The translations under genes were made by a program, and so were the position numbers. Under the pieces are notes generated by a model. That model saw only the letters and a program-made list of their open reading frames with translations, made no database searches and had not been told where the DNA came from. From Vigna angularis (taxonomy: Eukaryota; Streptophyta; Magnoliopsida; Fabales; Fabaceae): a stretch of DNA of 64,000 nucleotides. The first letter of the stretch is position 1. The number at the start of each line of letters is the position of its first letter. Where the stretch lies: NCBI RefSeq assembly GCF_016808095.1, contig NC_068980.1:1054001-1118000 (forward strand). The letters run 5' to 3'. Below, one piece after another: positions 40,238-53,200 of this stretch.

Positions 40238-43200
40238 ATGGCCAATGGTAGCCTGACTAAAGCTACTAGCAGCTTTCAAGTAAGCCGTTCTTCAATTTGG
40301 AGAGATGGAAGTGGAGTTTTTTCTAGGAATTCATTTGAAGAAGATGATGAAGAAGCTCTGAAGTGGGCTGCACTTGAAAAGCTTCCTACTTACAATCGTT
40401 TAAAGAAAGGCTTGTTAATCACATCCAATGGTGAGGTGAAGGAAATTGATGTCACTGATATTGGAACACAGGAAAGGAAGCATGTGTTGGAGAGGTTGGT
40501 AAGAGATGCTGAAGAGGACAATGAAAAGTTTCTGTTGAAGCTGAGGGAAAGAATTGATAGGTAATAAATTCATTTCTAGTATTTCCTTCGTCTTGTCTTG
40601 GTTCCTATGATCCATATATAATATAGACATTCTATTTCAACATTACAAGTCAAATATTGTTTTTGTTTTCTTGCCTTTCCGTGACATTTCATCTGAGTTT
40701 TCTACCCTTCAACGTTTCTAGAGTTGGGATTAGTTTTCCAACAATTGAAGCTAGATTTGAGCATCTGAATGTTGAGGCAGAAGCTTATGTTGGTAGCAGA
40801 GCCTTACCGACATTCTTGAACTTCATTGTTAATACAGTAGAGGTAAACCATATACCACTTTGATCCTGTTTTACCGATCAAAATCATTGTTGCATTTTGT
40901 ATACCTTTGATCTACTGCTAATTCTGAAAAATTTGATCTTTCAGAGTTACTTGAACCATATGCATATTCTTTCTAGCAAAAAGAAGCACGTGACCATTCT
41001 TAAAGATGTTAGTGGAATTGTAAAACCTTGCAGGTGAGAGAGTAGAATTGAAAGGATTCAAAAAGCTCAAACCTCATTCATTTTCCAATATCTTAGTCTC
41101 ATACTCATACATCACCGTTGCATGTATCAGGATGACATTGCTTTTAGGTCCTCCAAGTTCTGGAAAAACCACACTCCTTTTGGCTCTGGCAGGAAAGCTT
41201 GATCCAGATCTTAAGGTGAAAAGAATTCCACTTGTCATTGGCTTTCTATTTCAATCGGCCATGTCCAACTCAAGTGCTGATGTATTCTGTAGGTTTCTGG
41301 GAGAGTGACTTATAATGGGCATGAAATGAATGAATTTATACCCCAGAGAACTTCTGCCTATATTAGTCAGCATGATGTTCATATTGGAGAAATGACTGTT
41401 AGGGAAACCTTGGCTTTCTCTGCAAGGTGCCAAGGAGTTGGATCACGTTATGGTTGGAAAATTTTGCGCTTCATGTTATTGAAAGTGATAACTTCCACTT
41501 TGTAATCCAATCATGACTTTGTATTGTTTTGACCATGTACAGACTTGTTATCTGAACTTTCAAGAAGAGAGATAGCAGCGAATATTAAGCCTGACCCTAT
41601 TATTGATATCTACATGAAGGTGAACACGGAGCTTTGAAATGTGTTTTTGTGTCCAAAACTTCCATTAACAAATATGCTTAGGGAAGATTATTAGTGTTTA
41701 CTTTGAAAGTAAAAACTGCTTAAGGGAAAATAATTTCAGTCATTGACTTCTGGTGATACCAGGCAACAGCATCTAAAAGCCTGGAAGCAAATAAAATGAT
41801 GACAGAATATATACTTAAGGTGATATGATAACTCCAGTATCTGTTCTGACACTCCCTCCTACTTCAAAAATACAGTCTTAATAGCTTCCAAGAATTTGTT
41901 TATTTGTTATTTACAGATCTTGGGGCTGGAAATGTGTGCTGATATTGTGGTGGGGGATGAAACGTTGCGTGGTGTATCTGGTGGACAAAGGAAGCGTGTT
42001 ACTACAGGTGGCGATCCGAATTCTCCCTGTAAGTTATTCCAATTCAGTTTCTACATTCTATATTCATATTTTACATGCATTATTTACAGGGGAGATGTTG
42101 GTTGGTCCAACAAATGCCCTGTTCATGGATGAAATATCTTCTGGCTTGGACAGCTCCACAACTGTTCAAATTATCAAGTGTCTTAGACAAATTGTTCACA
42201 TTCTAGATGGAACAGCAGTTATCTCACTATTGCAACCAGAACCAGAGACATACGAACTTTTTGATGACATAATCCTCCTCTCCAACGGCCAAATAGTATA
42301 TCAAGGACCTCGTGAATTCGTCCTTGAATTTTTTGAATCTATGGGTTTCAGATGTCCTGAGAGGAAAGCTGTTGCTGACTTCCTCCAAGAAGTGAATCGA
42401 TCTTTACCTTTTCTTATCTCATACACGTTATGAAATTGGAAGAAAAAATATGCATGTGTATGATCAGAATATCAAATGATTAATTTTCATTGCCAGGTGA
42501 CTTCAAGGAAGGATCAACAACAGTACTGGATCCACGAAGATGAGCCATACAGTTTTGTTACAGTTAACGAATTTGCCAAGGCATTTCAATGCTTCCATGC
42601 TGGTATAGAGCTTAGAGAAGAGCTAGCCATTCAATTTGATAAGACAAAGAACCACCCAGCTGCATTAACGACTAAGAAGTACGGGGTAGACATGAAGGAG
42701 CTTCTGAAAGCTAACTTCTCAAGGGAATATTTGCTTATGAAGAGGAATGCATTTGTTCACATCTTCAAGCTATCTCAAGTTAGTTTTATCCAGTGTTTTA
42801 TATGTTTGATTGTAACGTATCTTATTTTTGTTTTGCATGCATGATTTTCATGTGTGATTCTTCCCCTTTTTCCATCAGCTTGCAGTGATGGCAGTGATAA
42901 CAATGACAGTATTCCTGCGTACCGAGATGCATAAGGGTTCTGTGGATAACGGGGGAGTTTACACTGGTGCACTTTTTTTCTCTATAGTAATGGTGTTGTT
43001 TAATGGGATGGCTGATATTTCAATGAATGTAGCAAAGCTTCCTATATTTTACAAGCAAAGAGACCTCCTATTTTACCCTGCATGGGCATATGCTATTCCG
43101 AACTGGATCCTCAAAATCCCTATTACATTGGCTGAAGTAGTTGTCTGGGTATCTATCACCTACTATGTAATTGGATTTGATCCAAGTGTTGGAAGGTAAG

Positions 43201-46200
43201 CAATCTATCCTCATCTACTTTGGACTTAAGAAGATTCTCTGTGCGTGTGTGGCATTAGATCTAAGATGTGCTAATGATGTAGGTTTCTCAAACAATATCT
43301 TCTGTTACTACTACTTGGCCAGATGGCTTCTGCATTGTTTCGTACAATTGCAGCAACTGGTAGGAATATGATTATAGCTAACACATTTGGATCATTTGCA
43401 ATAGTCACACTTCTGACTTTGGGCGGTTTTATATTGTCAAGCGGTACAAGTATTCAAAAGATGCAACAAACGTTTGTAGTTTTCAAATTTTTGAACCTTA
43501 CATGTTTGCTTTGCCTTTTGATTTTCTCTTGAAATAGAGGATGCTAAGAAATGGTGGACATGGGGTTACTGGATTTCACCAATAATGTATGAGCAGAATG
43601 CTATGATGGTCAATGAGTTCCTCGGCCAGAGTTGGAGCCACGTAATTTCTTGAATCATCATCAAACTTGCAATATTTTCCAATTTGAAATGAGTTGTTAG
43701 AAAATAAATTTTCAACTACAGGTTCTTCCTAATTCCACTGAGTCACTGGGAGTTGAGGTTCTGAAGTCTCGAGGATTCTTCACTCATGCATCCTGGTATT
43801 GGATAGGGGTAGGGGCATTGCTCGGATTTGTTTCTCTATTGAACATCACATTCACTCTAGCTCTCACTTTTCTCAACCGTGAGTATTTCCTCCATACGGT
43901 TTTTATATTCATGCAGAAATGTTGCTATGACTCACTTATGCTATGGTAATGATTGAGCAGCACTTGAGAAACCACAGGCTATCATCTTGAAAGAATCTCA
44001 TGGAAATAAGCATAAAGACAAAACTCTACAAGATATTGGATTACCACTTAAACTCCCAGGAAATGGTCCAAATAGAAACACAGAGACAGGTGATTTATTT
44101 TGTGTATGACCTGCATGCACACAAGCATACTTATGCTTCCCCTTTATAATTCACATCAATTCTTTCAGATTTTGAAAAGCTTTTCAATTTTTGTGCATCA
44201 GTGAGGCCAAAGGAAGTTGTTGATTCCAGCCACAGGAGGAAAAGAGGAATGATTCTTCCATTTGAGCCACATTCTCTTACCTTTGACGGAATCGCTTACT
44301 CAGTAGACATGCCACAGGTTGATTTCCACGAAAACTCCTTATATAAGCACATTATCCTATCATAAGCCTGCTTCTTCCAGTAAAATAGAACCCGTTTTGA
44401 TTTCAACTTGCAGGAAATGAAGAATCGTGGAGTAATTGAGGACAGATTAGTCCTTCTGAAGGGTGTTAGTGGTGCATTTAGGCCAGGCGTCCTCACAGCT
44501 CTGATGGGGTTGAGTGGAGCGGGTAAAACAACTTTGTTGGATGTGTTGGCAGGAAGGAAAACTGGAGGGTATATTGAAGGCAGAATCAGAGTTTCAGGGT
44601 ATCCTAAAAGGCAAGAAACATATGCTAGAATCTCTGGCTACTGTGAGCAGAACGATATCCACTCTCCTCATGTTACAGTCTATGAATCCTTGCTCTACTC
44701 AGCGTGGCTTCGTTTATCTCCTGAAGTCAATTCTGAAACCAGAAAGGTAGCATATACTAACTGAACTGATCATAAATTTGGAGTTAGTTATCTTTACTGC
44801 TGAATCTTATGAATGATTACAGATGTTCATTGAGGAAGTCATGGGACTGGTAGAGTTGAACTTACTGAGGGAAGCTTTGGTTGGTTTGCCTGGTGTGAGT
44901 GGTCTCTCCACTGAACAGCGCAAGAGACTAACTATAGCAGTTGAGCTAGTGGCTAATCCCTCCATAATATTCATGGGTGAACCAACGTCAGGTTTAGATG
45001 CCAGAGCAGCTGCCATTGTTATGAGAACAGTTAGAAACATAGTGGACACAGGAAGAACAATTGTTTGTACCATTCATCAACCAAGCATAGACATATTTGA
45101 AGCATTTGATGAGGTGAGTGCTGCTCTTGATCAAATGATGCTCTGTTTTCTCATTTCTCTTATTTGACTTGCCATACTAATGAACATAATAAAAAATTTT
45201 GTTTCAGCTTTTCCTGCTAAAGCGAGGAGGACAAGAAATATATGTTGGACCGTTGGGTCGTCATTCTAATGAACTCATTGAGTATTTTGAGGTAAGGCGT
45301 GTCTGAAAAAAACAATGACATTTATAGTTCATGATGTTTTTTACGATATTACAGTACTATTTCTATTCTTGCTTTCAAGCAGAGGATTGAAGGGGTTGGT
45401 AAAATCAAAGATGGACACAACCCAGCGGCTTGGATGTTGGAAATTACAACTCCGGCACGAGAAATGGATTTGAATGTTGACTTTGCTGACATATACAAAA
45501 TTCAGAACTATATAGGTAAGTTGGTTTGTTCTGTAGTGTACTAGTGTTGCTCAACATTCTACTTTAGTAAAAAAGGAGTATGTTTTAAAAAAATGTATTC
45601 CATGTGTTAGGAGGAACAAAGAACATGTAGAAGAATTGAGCAAGCCTGCTTCAGGTTCCAAAGAACTTCATTTTCCTTCTCAATATGCACAACCATTTTT
45701 CATTCAATGCAAGGCCTGCCTATGGAAACAGCATTGGTCCTACTGGCGCAACCCTCCATATACTGCAGTGAGATTTTTGTTCACTGCATTTGTAGCTTTG
45801 ATGTTTGGGACAATGTTCTGGGACCTAGGATCCAAAACGTGAGTTACTATTGGTTAATGTATGGTTTAAAAAGAGTAATATATCATTCTTCAAATCTTCC
45901 TATACTTTATGCTAATAGTATTAAATACATTCCATGCATACCATACAAAGTAAGTTGGGTGAGAGAATTTTTAAGGAGGATTAGAACTATTCTATTAAAA
46001 AAGATGCACAAGTTTTGTTAAATCCATATCTGCTGGTAAATTCATCCCCTTTTGAACAACATGCAGAAGAAGGAAACAAGATCTGTTCAATGCTATTGGT
46101 TCCATGTACAACGCCCTTCTCTTCCTTGGGATTCAGAATGCGTTTTCTGTGCAACCAGTTGTGGCCATTGAACGAACAGTCTTTTATAGAGAAAGAGCAG

Positions 46201-46944
46201 CTGGAATGTATTCAGCCATCCCCTATGCTCTTGCACAGGTAGCTCATCTGACTTCTAGAAGCAATATTTAGTATTTTATGTCGGTTTTACATCTCCATCC
46301 AATTAATGTAAATTAATACACTTTTTATTTCTTAGGTTGTAATAGAGATACCATATACTTTTGTCCAAGCTGTAACATATGGCATCATAGTTTATGCAAT
46401 GATCGGATTCGAATGGACTGCATCCAAATTCTTTTGGTATCTGTTCTTCATGTACTTCACATTTTTGTACTTCACCTTTTATGGCATGATGACTGTGGCT
46501 GTAACACCGAACCAACACATTGCTTCAATTGTGGCCACTTCATTTTATGGACTTTGGAATCTGTTTTCTGGATTTGTTGTCCCACAACCTGTAAGTAGTG
46601 TAAAATGCAATGACAAATGCATCTGAGGAAATTAAGTGGATGCACATATATGCTGACGTTTAGTTTTATTTTCTATATGGCTGCAGAACATTCCAGTGTG
46701 GTGGAGATGGTACTATTGGGCATGTCCTGTGGCTTGGACCTTATATGGATTGGCAGCATCACAGTTTGGGGATGTAATAACTACAGTTGAGGTAAACGAG
46801 ACAGTGAAAGAGTTTCTGAGAAGATACTTTGGCTATAGAGATGATTTTGTTGGAGTTGCTGCAGGTGTAGTTGTTGGGTTTGCAGTGCTATTTGCTACTA
46901 TCTTTGCTCTTTCTGTAAAGGTTTTTAACTTTGAAAGGCGATAG
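40238..46944 (+). CDS. ABC-1: full-size ABCG/PDR transporter with a frameshift (possible pseudogene)
   Basis: 24 exons: 40238-40560, 40722-40842, 40945-41033, 41131-41215, 41293-41452, 41543-41619, 41763-41819, 41917-42007, 42090-42391, 42497-42778, 42879-43195, 43283-43443, 43538-43641, 43722-43878, 43961-44089, 44169-44317, 44414-44746, 44823-45113, 45208-45291, 45383-45515, 45611-45838, 46067-46238, 46336-46590 and 46687-46944. Layout NBD1-TMD1-NBD2-TMD2, about 1452 codons, PDR1/ABCG40-like, a plasma-membrane exporter family for defence compounds and hormones. NBD1: Walker [10 protein letters not shown] (184-192), VSGGQ (324-328), LFMDE. NBD2: Walker [10 protein letters not shown] (900-908), LSTEQ, but Walker B reads IIFMGE, with Gly1031 for Asp. 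Exon 20 lacks one base in an A run (45497-45500), giving a stop about six codons into exon 21, before TMD2. Beyond it the frame is intact again. Confidence 0.87.
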
Positions 46945-47811
46945 AATAGAATATATGCCTTGAAGTGAATGCCACTAGTGTAAAATATATAAAAGGAAGA
47001 GAAAAAAGATATGATGTTAATGGTAGTTTTGAATTAGGTGATGACCCCTTTGAAAGCATTGAATTAAAGGTGGCTTATCACGCTTCTCAGTTTGGACTTT
47101 GGAGCTACCGTAAGTTGGCATTTAATCAACTGTTTGTCCAACCAGGTTCAATGTCCCTGATTCATCTAGAGAGAACATTGACCCATGTTGTTCTTATCAA
47201 TGTAGTAAACACACTTATCAACATTGTTGTCTCATGCAGTATACAATAATGAAGTTTCTATTTTTGTGTGGTTGGGTTTGTTGATACTCATGAGGTAAAG
47301 AATAAGTTATACAAATATTCTGAACAACAGAACAAAATCACATATTGCAAGTTGCGACAAGCAAAACACATGGCAAATTGTTAAGAATAAAAGTATGAAT
47401 GTATGTACCATTAAACACCTTATAAAAAGAAAGACATGGAAATTCATTCTTTTAAGATTTTGAGTTTAAAGTGATAGTTCTTTAAGTAGTTGAACTCAAA
47501 TATCATTGATGTTTGTCTCGCATGAATCTCTCTCCCTCAAAAAGACCCATCACAAATTACATGTAACCCTTGCATCATTAGTCTTAAGAATATAAGGATG
47601 AATATATGTTTTGCGAGATGAGAAAATTAAACACCTTATAAAAAGAAAAACCTATTAACTTATTATCTTAAGGTTTTGAATTGAAAGTAATATATGTTAG
47701 GATACAAACAAAGTCGCACATAAAATAAAAATAAAAAATGAATATAAATTTATATACAAATAAAACCGGGGAGACACAACTATGTAAATGATTAACACCA
47801 TTCTCTACTCA

Positions 47812-47917
47812 AACCCTTAAAACAATGTATTAATGGATTTTTCATCTTTATATAGTGCTCTACTTTCTCATTTTTATTCAATGTGGGACTTAGATTCATA
47901 TTTGGATTCCCAACAAA
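47812..47917. repeat. dispersed repeat, copy A (see 59747-59852)
   Basis: Shares a segment of about 105 bp with 59747-59852 in the same orientation. Both run from CCTTAAAACAATG through TTCTACTTTCTCATTT or a one-base variant, then CAATGTGRGACTT, to TTGGATTCCCAACAAA. It is probably part of an LTR or TRIM-type element; no ends were found. Confidence 0.65.
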
Positions 47918-49349
47918 TAAGACCGTGAACTCTTTTCTTATATGATTAAATTATTGATATTTGTCTCGCATGAATCTCTCACAAATTACATGCCACCCTT
48001 GCATCACTAGTCTTAGAAAAAGGTTCAAAAGAGGTGGCAAAGACAATGGACAATATTTTAGTATCAATTTCCCCGTCCCACCTCAGTTGTTCATAATGTC
48101 TTCTTCCAATGTAGTTTAGTCTCCTTTGGGGTGTACTAAAAAAATAAAATAAATCACTAAGCATACCCTACGAGTCAGGTCAAAAACAGAAACACGATTG
48201 TATTCATTGTGTGTAGAATTATAGAATGGTTGCATGTTATTTTAAAACTTTTTGGCTAAGAACCAAATCAATGAATATTTTTTTCAGAAATAAATAAACA
48301 TCTAGAAGAAAGAGCAATTTAAAATAGGAACATAGTCATTGGTCAAGCCACCGAATCCGATCCGATTAATGAATTGAGATAGGATAGATACAAGAGAGAA
48401 CGAGTCCAAGATCATTTTATTGATTGATTTTGCGAGTGGCATCTAAATGGTAACTTGAGGTTTCCTCTTTCGTACCTTTTTCCTAAACAAACAAACTTGT
48501 TGGCTGCTTTTCTGTATACATTATAGCTACTTTATTCCATCTAGAAGCCTTACTATTTAAGCTTTTTCTGGATAAACAATTTCAAAAACACATACACACT
48601 GTGCTGCATTGATGCTATGCTGTGATCACAAGATTCATGAACACCAATCAATTCTAGATGGCCCCATAAGAAAGAAAAGTTTAATAATTATATATTTTTC
48701 TGATAATTCTTCTTTACTTTTATAAAAAAGTGAAATTTGTCTTAGTTATAATTAGGAGCATTAAAATTCAAAGGACTAAAGTTTTTTTTTTTCAACAAAC
48801 GAAGAACCGATCAATTTCAGTGACTGGTTTCATTAAAATTTTTATCCATCCAGAGAGTCAAGTCAAGGATTTGATCGTTTCTAGTTGCCAATGTTTCGGA
48901 AATGAAGACTCAAAAGCAATGCTATTGAGATTCAAACTTTCAGGCATTTATTTTCTTTAAATTAATATTAAAAAATGGAAATTTCCACTGAAGTTTTTGA
49001 TGATGTAATTTGTTAGGTAATTTTACTGTTGTTTTGTTTTTTTAATAAAAACGATTTTCTTTCTGTCTTGATTTTAATATGGTGTCATGTCTTGTCTCGA
49101 ATCTTTCAATTTACAGCCCGAAAGTGGAGGCTCCAAAGTCTTCAGCGGATATTTTTTTTTGGATAATCCTAATCTTCTGAATGACATTATTTTGTTTTTA
49201 CTTTTGATTTTTTATTATCCTTTCTCAATTATTGTTTGCTTAATTATTATTAACATGTCAACTAGGGTTAGGATAATTAATCATTACCCCAACGTGAATT
49301 AGCGCGCTTAGCCGCCTTATTTTAATCCAATAATTAAGAGTAATACTTG

Positions 49350-49354
<5 letters not shown>

Positions 49355-49382
<28 letters not shown>
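49355..49382. repeat. (AT)n microsatellite, 28 bp
   Basis: Uninterrupted AT run upstream of ABC-2. Confidence 0.9.
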
Positions 49383-49385
<3 letters not shown>

Positions 49386-49939
49386 AAATTTTTGGTTAGC
49401 TGTTAAATTGATTTTTTTTAATAAAGGCATCTTAGTACAAAAGATAACTAGACTATGATCTATATATGTATTTATCAATAACATAGTTAACAAAATTTTA
49501 TTCTTTTTTATATTTTCCACAGTCGTGGGTTTTACGATTCCGTACCAACCGATAATTAAATACATAACGTGAAAGTTACAATTATTTAGCAAAAATAATT
49601 CACATAAACAATAAAACATTTAATAAATTATGAAAATCATAATCATTAGTCTATATTAAAATAGCAGCACATTTAATATGCATTTAATAACAGGGAACAT
49701 AATTTGGTTCTTTTTATATATTTACAGCTGGCTACTAATTAATAACAGTTGAATAGTGTTTAGAGCAGTAATTTTTTTGGGTGACAGTTTAGCAGTTATT
49801 TAAGATATTGTAAAAATGACAGTTATTAACGTAACAGAAGATTTGGTGTTTGGCATTTTTTTCTGTTAATAAAGAAAAGAAAAGAGAAGGAAAATGGTGG
49901 TGTGAATGACTAGCCGTATTTAATATTTGATTTCAAGGT

Positions 49940-49991
49940 TTGACTCTTGAATATCAATGGCCGCCTAGTTTTGACGTCAAAAGTATAAATA
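49940..49991 (+). promoter_or_regulatory. ABC-2 core promoter: W-box, TGACGTCA palindrome, TATA box
   Basis: TTGACT (49940-49945) fits a WRKY-binding W-box. TGACGTCA (49972-49979), within the longer palindrome TTTTGACGTCAAAA, fits TGA/bZIP factor sites. TATAAATA (49984-49991) is a good TATA box about 210 bp before the ATG, leaving a leader of roughly 180 bp. The arrangement would suit a stress-, salicylate- or jasmonate-induced transporter, which is known for this family. Binding is inferred from motif identity only. Confidence 0.55.
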
Positions 49992-50201
49992 GAGAGACAT
50001 GGTTTTCCCATTCCCTACTACTTATTTCAGAAAAGAAACTGAATTTCCCTCTCATTTTTGTTGCATATTCTTTCATTCTTTTACCTTCACCACAAAGCAA
50101 ACCAGACAGTGGTGTATGGTTCCGTAACCTGCTCGAACGAAAAGAAGAAGACGAAAAACAGGGTGGTGCGGTGTGGCGGGTAACCGCGAGAATCTGAGAG
50201 G

Positions 50202-53200
50202 ATGGACAACAGCGATATATACAGAGCAAGTAACAGTATGCGATCGAGAAGTTCAACGGTTTGGAGGAACAACAGTGTGGAGGTATTCTCAAGGTCTACA
50301 CGTGAAGAAGATGATGAAGAAGCTCTCAAATGGGCTGCTCTCGAGAAGCTCCCCACTTACAACCGTCTCAGGAAAGGTCTGCTGACAGCATCTCATGGAG
50401 CTGCCAACGAAATCGACGTGGCTGATATTGGCTTCCAAGATAGACAGAAGCTTCTTGAGAGGTTGGTCAAAGTGGCTGAAGAGGACAACGAGAGATTCTT
50501 GCTGAAGCTCAGGGAGCGTATTGACAGGTGAATTACCTCTTTCTAACAGTTCTATATCAACTTGATATGTATTTTTTTCCTGTTTTCACTTGCTGCTGTT
50601 TACAGAGTTGGACTCGATATTCCCACTATTGAAGTTCGATACGAGCACCTGAAGATTGAGGCAGAGGCTTTTGTGGGAGGTAGAGCTTTGCCCTCTTTCA
50701 TCAACTCTGCTACTAATGTCATAGAGGTACTGAATGGCTCCTTCCACTTCCTGTAATTTTGAGTTTCTTTGTTCTATTTTCTTCTGCAATTAGTCTGTCA
50801 AAACGGTTTTTCTCTATTTGATCTTGCAGGGATGTCTTAACGCGCTCCATATCATCCCCAGCAGAAAGAAACACGTCACTATTCTCAAAGATGTCAGCGG
50901 GATTATTAAACCTCGCAGGATGACACTGCTTTTGGGTCCTCCCAGTTCAGGAAAGACCACACTCCTCTTGGCCTTGTCAGGAAAACTTGATAAAAGTCTT
51001 CAGGTTAATCACATTTCTTTACTGTATATATAGGCAGAGAAAGAAAGAAAGAAAGGAAAACTAATATGGATACCAATGTGTTGTTCAGGTATCTGGAAAA
51101 GTGACTTACAATGGGCACGAAATGAACGAGTTTGTACCCCAGAGAACCGCTGCTTACATCAGCCAGCACGATGTTCACATTGGAGAAATGACTGTGAGGG
51201 AAACCTTGGCTTTCTCAGCAAGGTGCCAAGGTGTTGGATCACGTTATGGTTAGTTTTCCTTCACCACCTCTCTCTAACCTTTTCAAAATCTAATTTAACA
51301 TGTATGCAGCCTAACTAAGAATGACCGATCATCATTTAATTCTTTGAATCTGCAGACATGCTATCTGAGTTGTCTAGAAGAGAGAAAGCAGCAAATATCA
51401 AGCCTGACCCAGATCTTGATGTCTACATGAAGGTCACCAAAATAAGCTCTTATTAATCTTTTTTTTTCCAGTAAAATAGAAAAACGAAAACAAAATATAT
51501 ATATTCCATCTTTGGATTGTATCTGATTATCTTTTGATATAACAGGCAACTGCAACTGCAGGCCAGGAGTCAAGCATAGTGACAGATTACACAATGAAGG
51601 TAATGCTTAAACATGGTTCAATTCTATTATGTGAGGACATGTGCTAGAGCTTGCTACGAAAGGCCAGGATATACTGAACTCGTTAACTGTTTATCTTTTT
51701 AGATTCTGGGGTTAGATATATGTGCTGATACCATGGTGGGGGATGAGATGTTGCGTGGGATCTCTGGAGGACAAAGGAAGCGTGTCACTACAGGAGAGAT
51801 GTTGGTTGGACCCGCAAATGCTTTATTCATGGATGAAATCTCCACAGGGTTGGACAGCTCCACCACATTTCAGATTGTGAGCTCTCTCAGGCAATATGTC
51901 CACATTCTAAATGGAACTGCTGTCATATCTTTGCTCCAGCCAGCACCCGAGACTTATGACCTTTTCGACGACATTATCTTAATCTCCGACGGCCAAGTTG
52001 TTTACCATGGCCCTCGTGAATATGTTCTCGACTTCTTTGAATCCATGGGTTTCAGATGTCCCGAGAGGAAAGGTGCTGCTGACTTTCTTCAAGAAGTGAC
52101 TTCCAAGAAAGATCAAGCACAGTACTGGGTGCGCAGAGATCAACCATACAGATTTGTGACGGTTACTCAGTTTGCTGAGGCATTTCAATCATTCCATATT
52201 GGTAGGAAACTTGGACAGGAGCTTGCAGTTCCATTTGACAAGACTAAGAGCCACCCGGCTGCATTGACCACTAAGCAGTTTGGTATCAACAAGAAGGAGC
52301 TGTTAAAGGCTAACTTCTCAAGGGAGTATTTGCTGATGAAAAGAAATTCATTTGTTTACATCTTCAAGCTATGTCAGGTTGGTGCTTGACTTCTACCTTG
52401 ACTGGACACCGTATTCATTTGATGATCACTTTTAATTACCGTTTTGCTCTTGATGCTTTTCAGCTTTTCATCATGGCGTTGATTGCATTGACGCTTTTTT
52501 TCCGAACGGAGATGCACCATGATGATCTTGATGATGCGGGTGTTTATGCTGGTGCTATCTTTTTTACAATAATGACGATTATGTTTAATGGAATGGCTGA
52601 GATTTCGATGACCATTGCTAAGCTTCCTGTTTTCTACAAGCAACGAGATCTTCTATTTTTCCCCTCTTGGGCATATGCTATTCCTTCGTGGATTCTCAAG
52701 ATTCCCGTTACTATAGCAGAAGTTGCTCTTTGGGTATTCCTGACCTACTATGTGATTGGATTTGATCCAAATGTCGGGAGGTAAAGAAACTGGTTTGACT
52801 TGTTTTCAGCTTGTGAATGTTGCCGCTTCTACTAATTTGCATCGTACTTATGATCTGAGTTTTGAATTTGGTGCAGGTTCTTTAAGCAGTACCTCATCCT
52901 GTTATTTATCAGTCAGATGGCTTCTGCATTATTCAGAGCCATTGCAGCACTGGGTAGAAACATGATTGTCGCCAATACCTTTGGATCCTTTGCAGTTCTC
53001 ACGCTTCTTACATTGGGTGGTTTCATTCTGTCAAAGAGTAAGTTCAATTCACGCAAGCATGCGATTAAAAAATTGTTGCATTCTAATAATGAGAAAACAT
53101 AAGCTAACCTTCTTCGTTCCATTTCCAATGAAACAGGGGATATTAAAAAATGGTGGATTTGGGGTTTCTGGATTTCACCGTTGATGTATGGGCAGAATGC

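Larger units (their letters stand above)
46945..50201 (+). other. intergenic DNA between ABC-1 and ABC-2
   Basis: ABC-1 3' untranslated region, then AT-rich DNA with fragments of a dispersed repeat. A CTTATAAAAAGAAA block with a following TTTTGA motif occurs at about 47428 and 47636, and a TGTCTCGCATGAATCTCTC block at about 47512 and 47960. An AT microsatellite lies at 49355-49382. The ABC-2 promoter occupies the last 300 bp or so. The open frames at 46965-47249 and 48730-48960 have no supporting features. Confidence 0.45.

Noticed and set aside
46965..47249. 94-codon frame directly after the ABC-1 stop codon
   Set aside because: Lies in the presumed 3' UTR, has no counterpart after ABC-2 and no recognisable motif.
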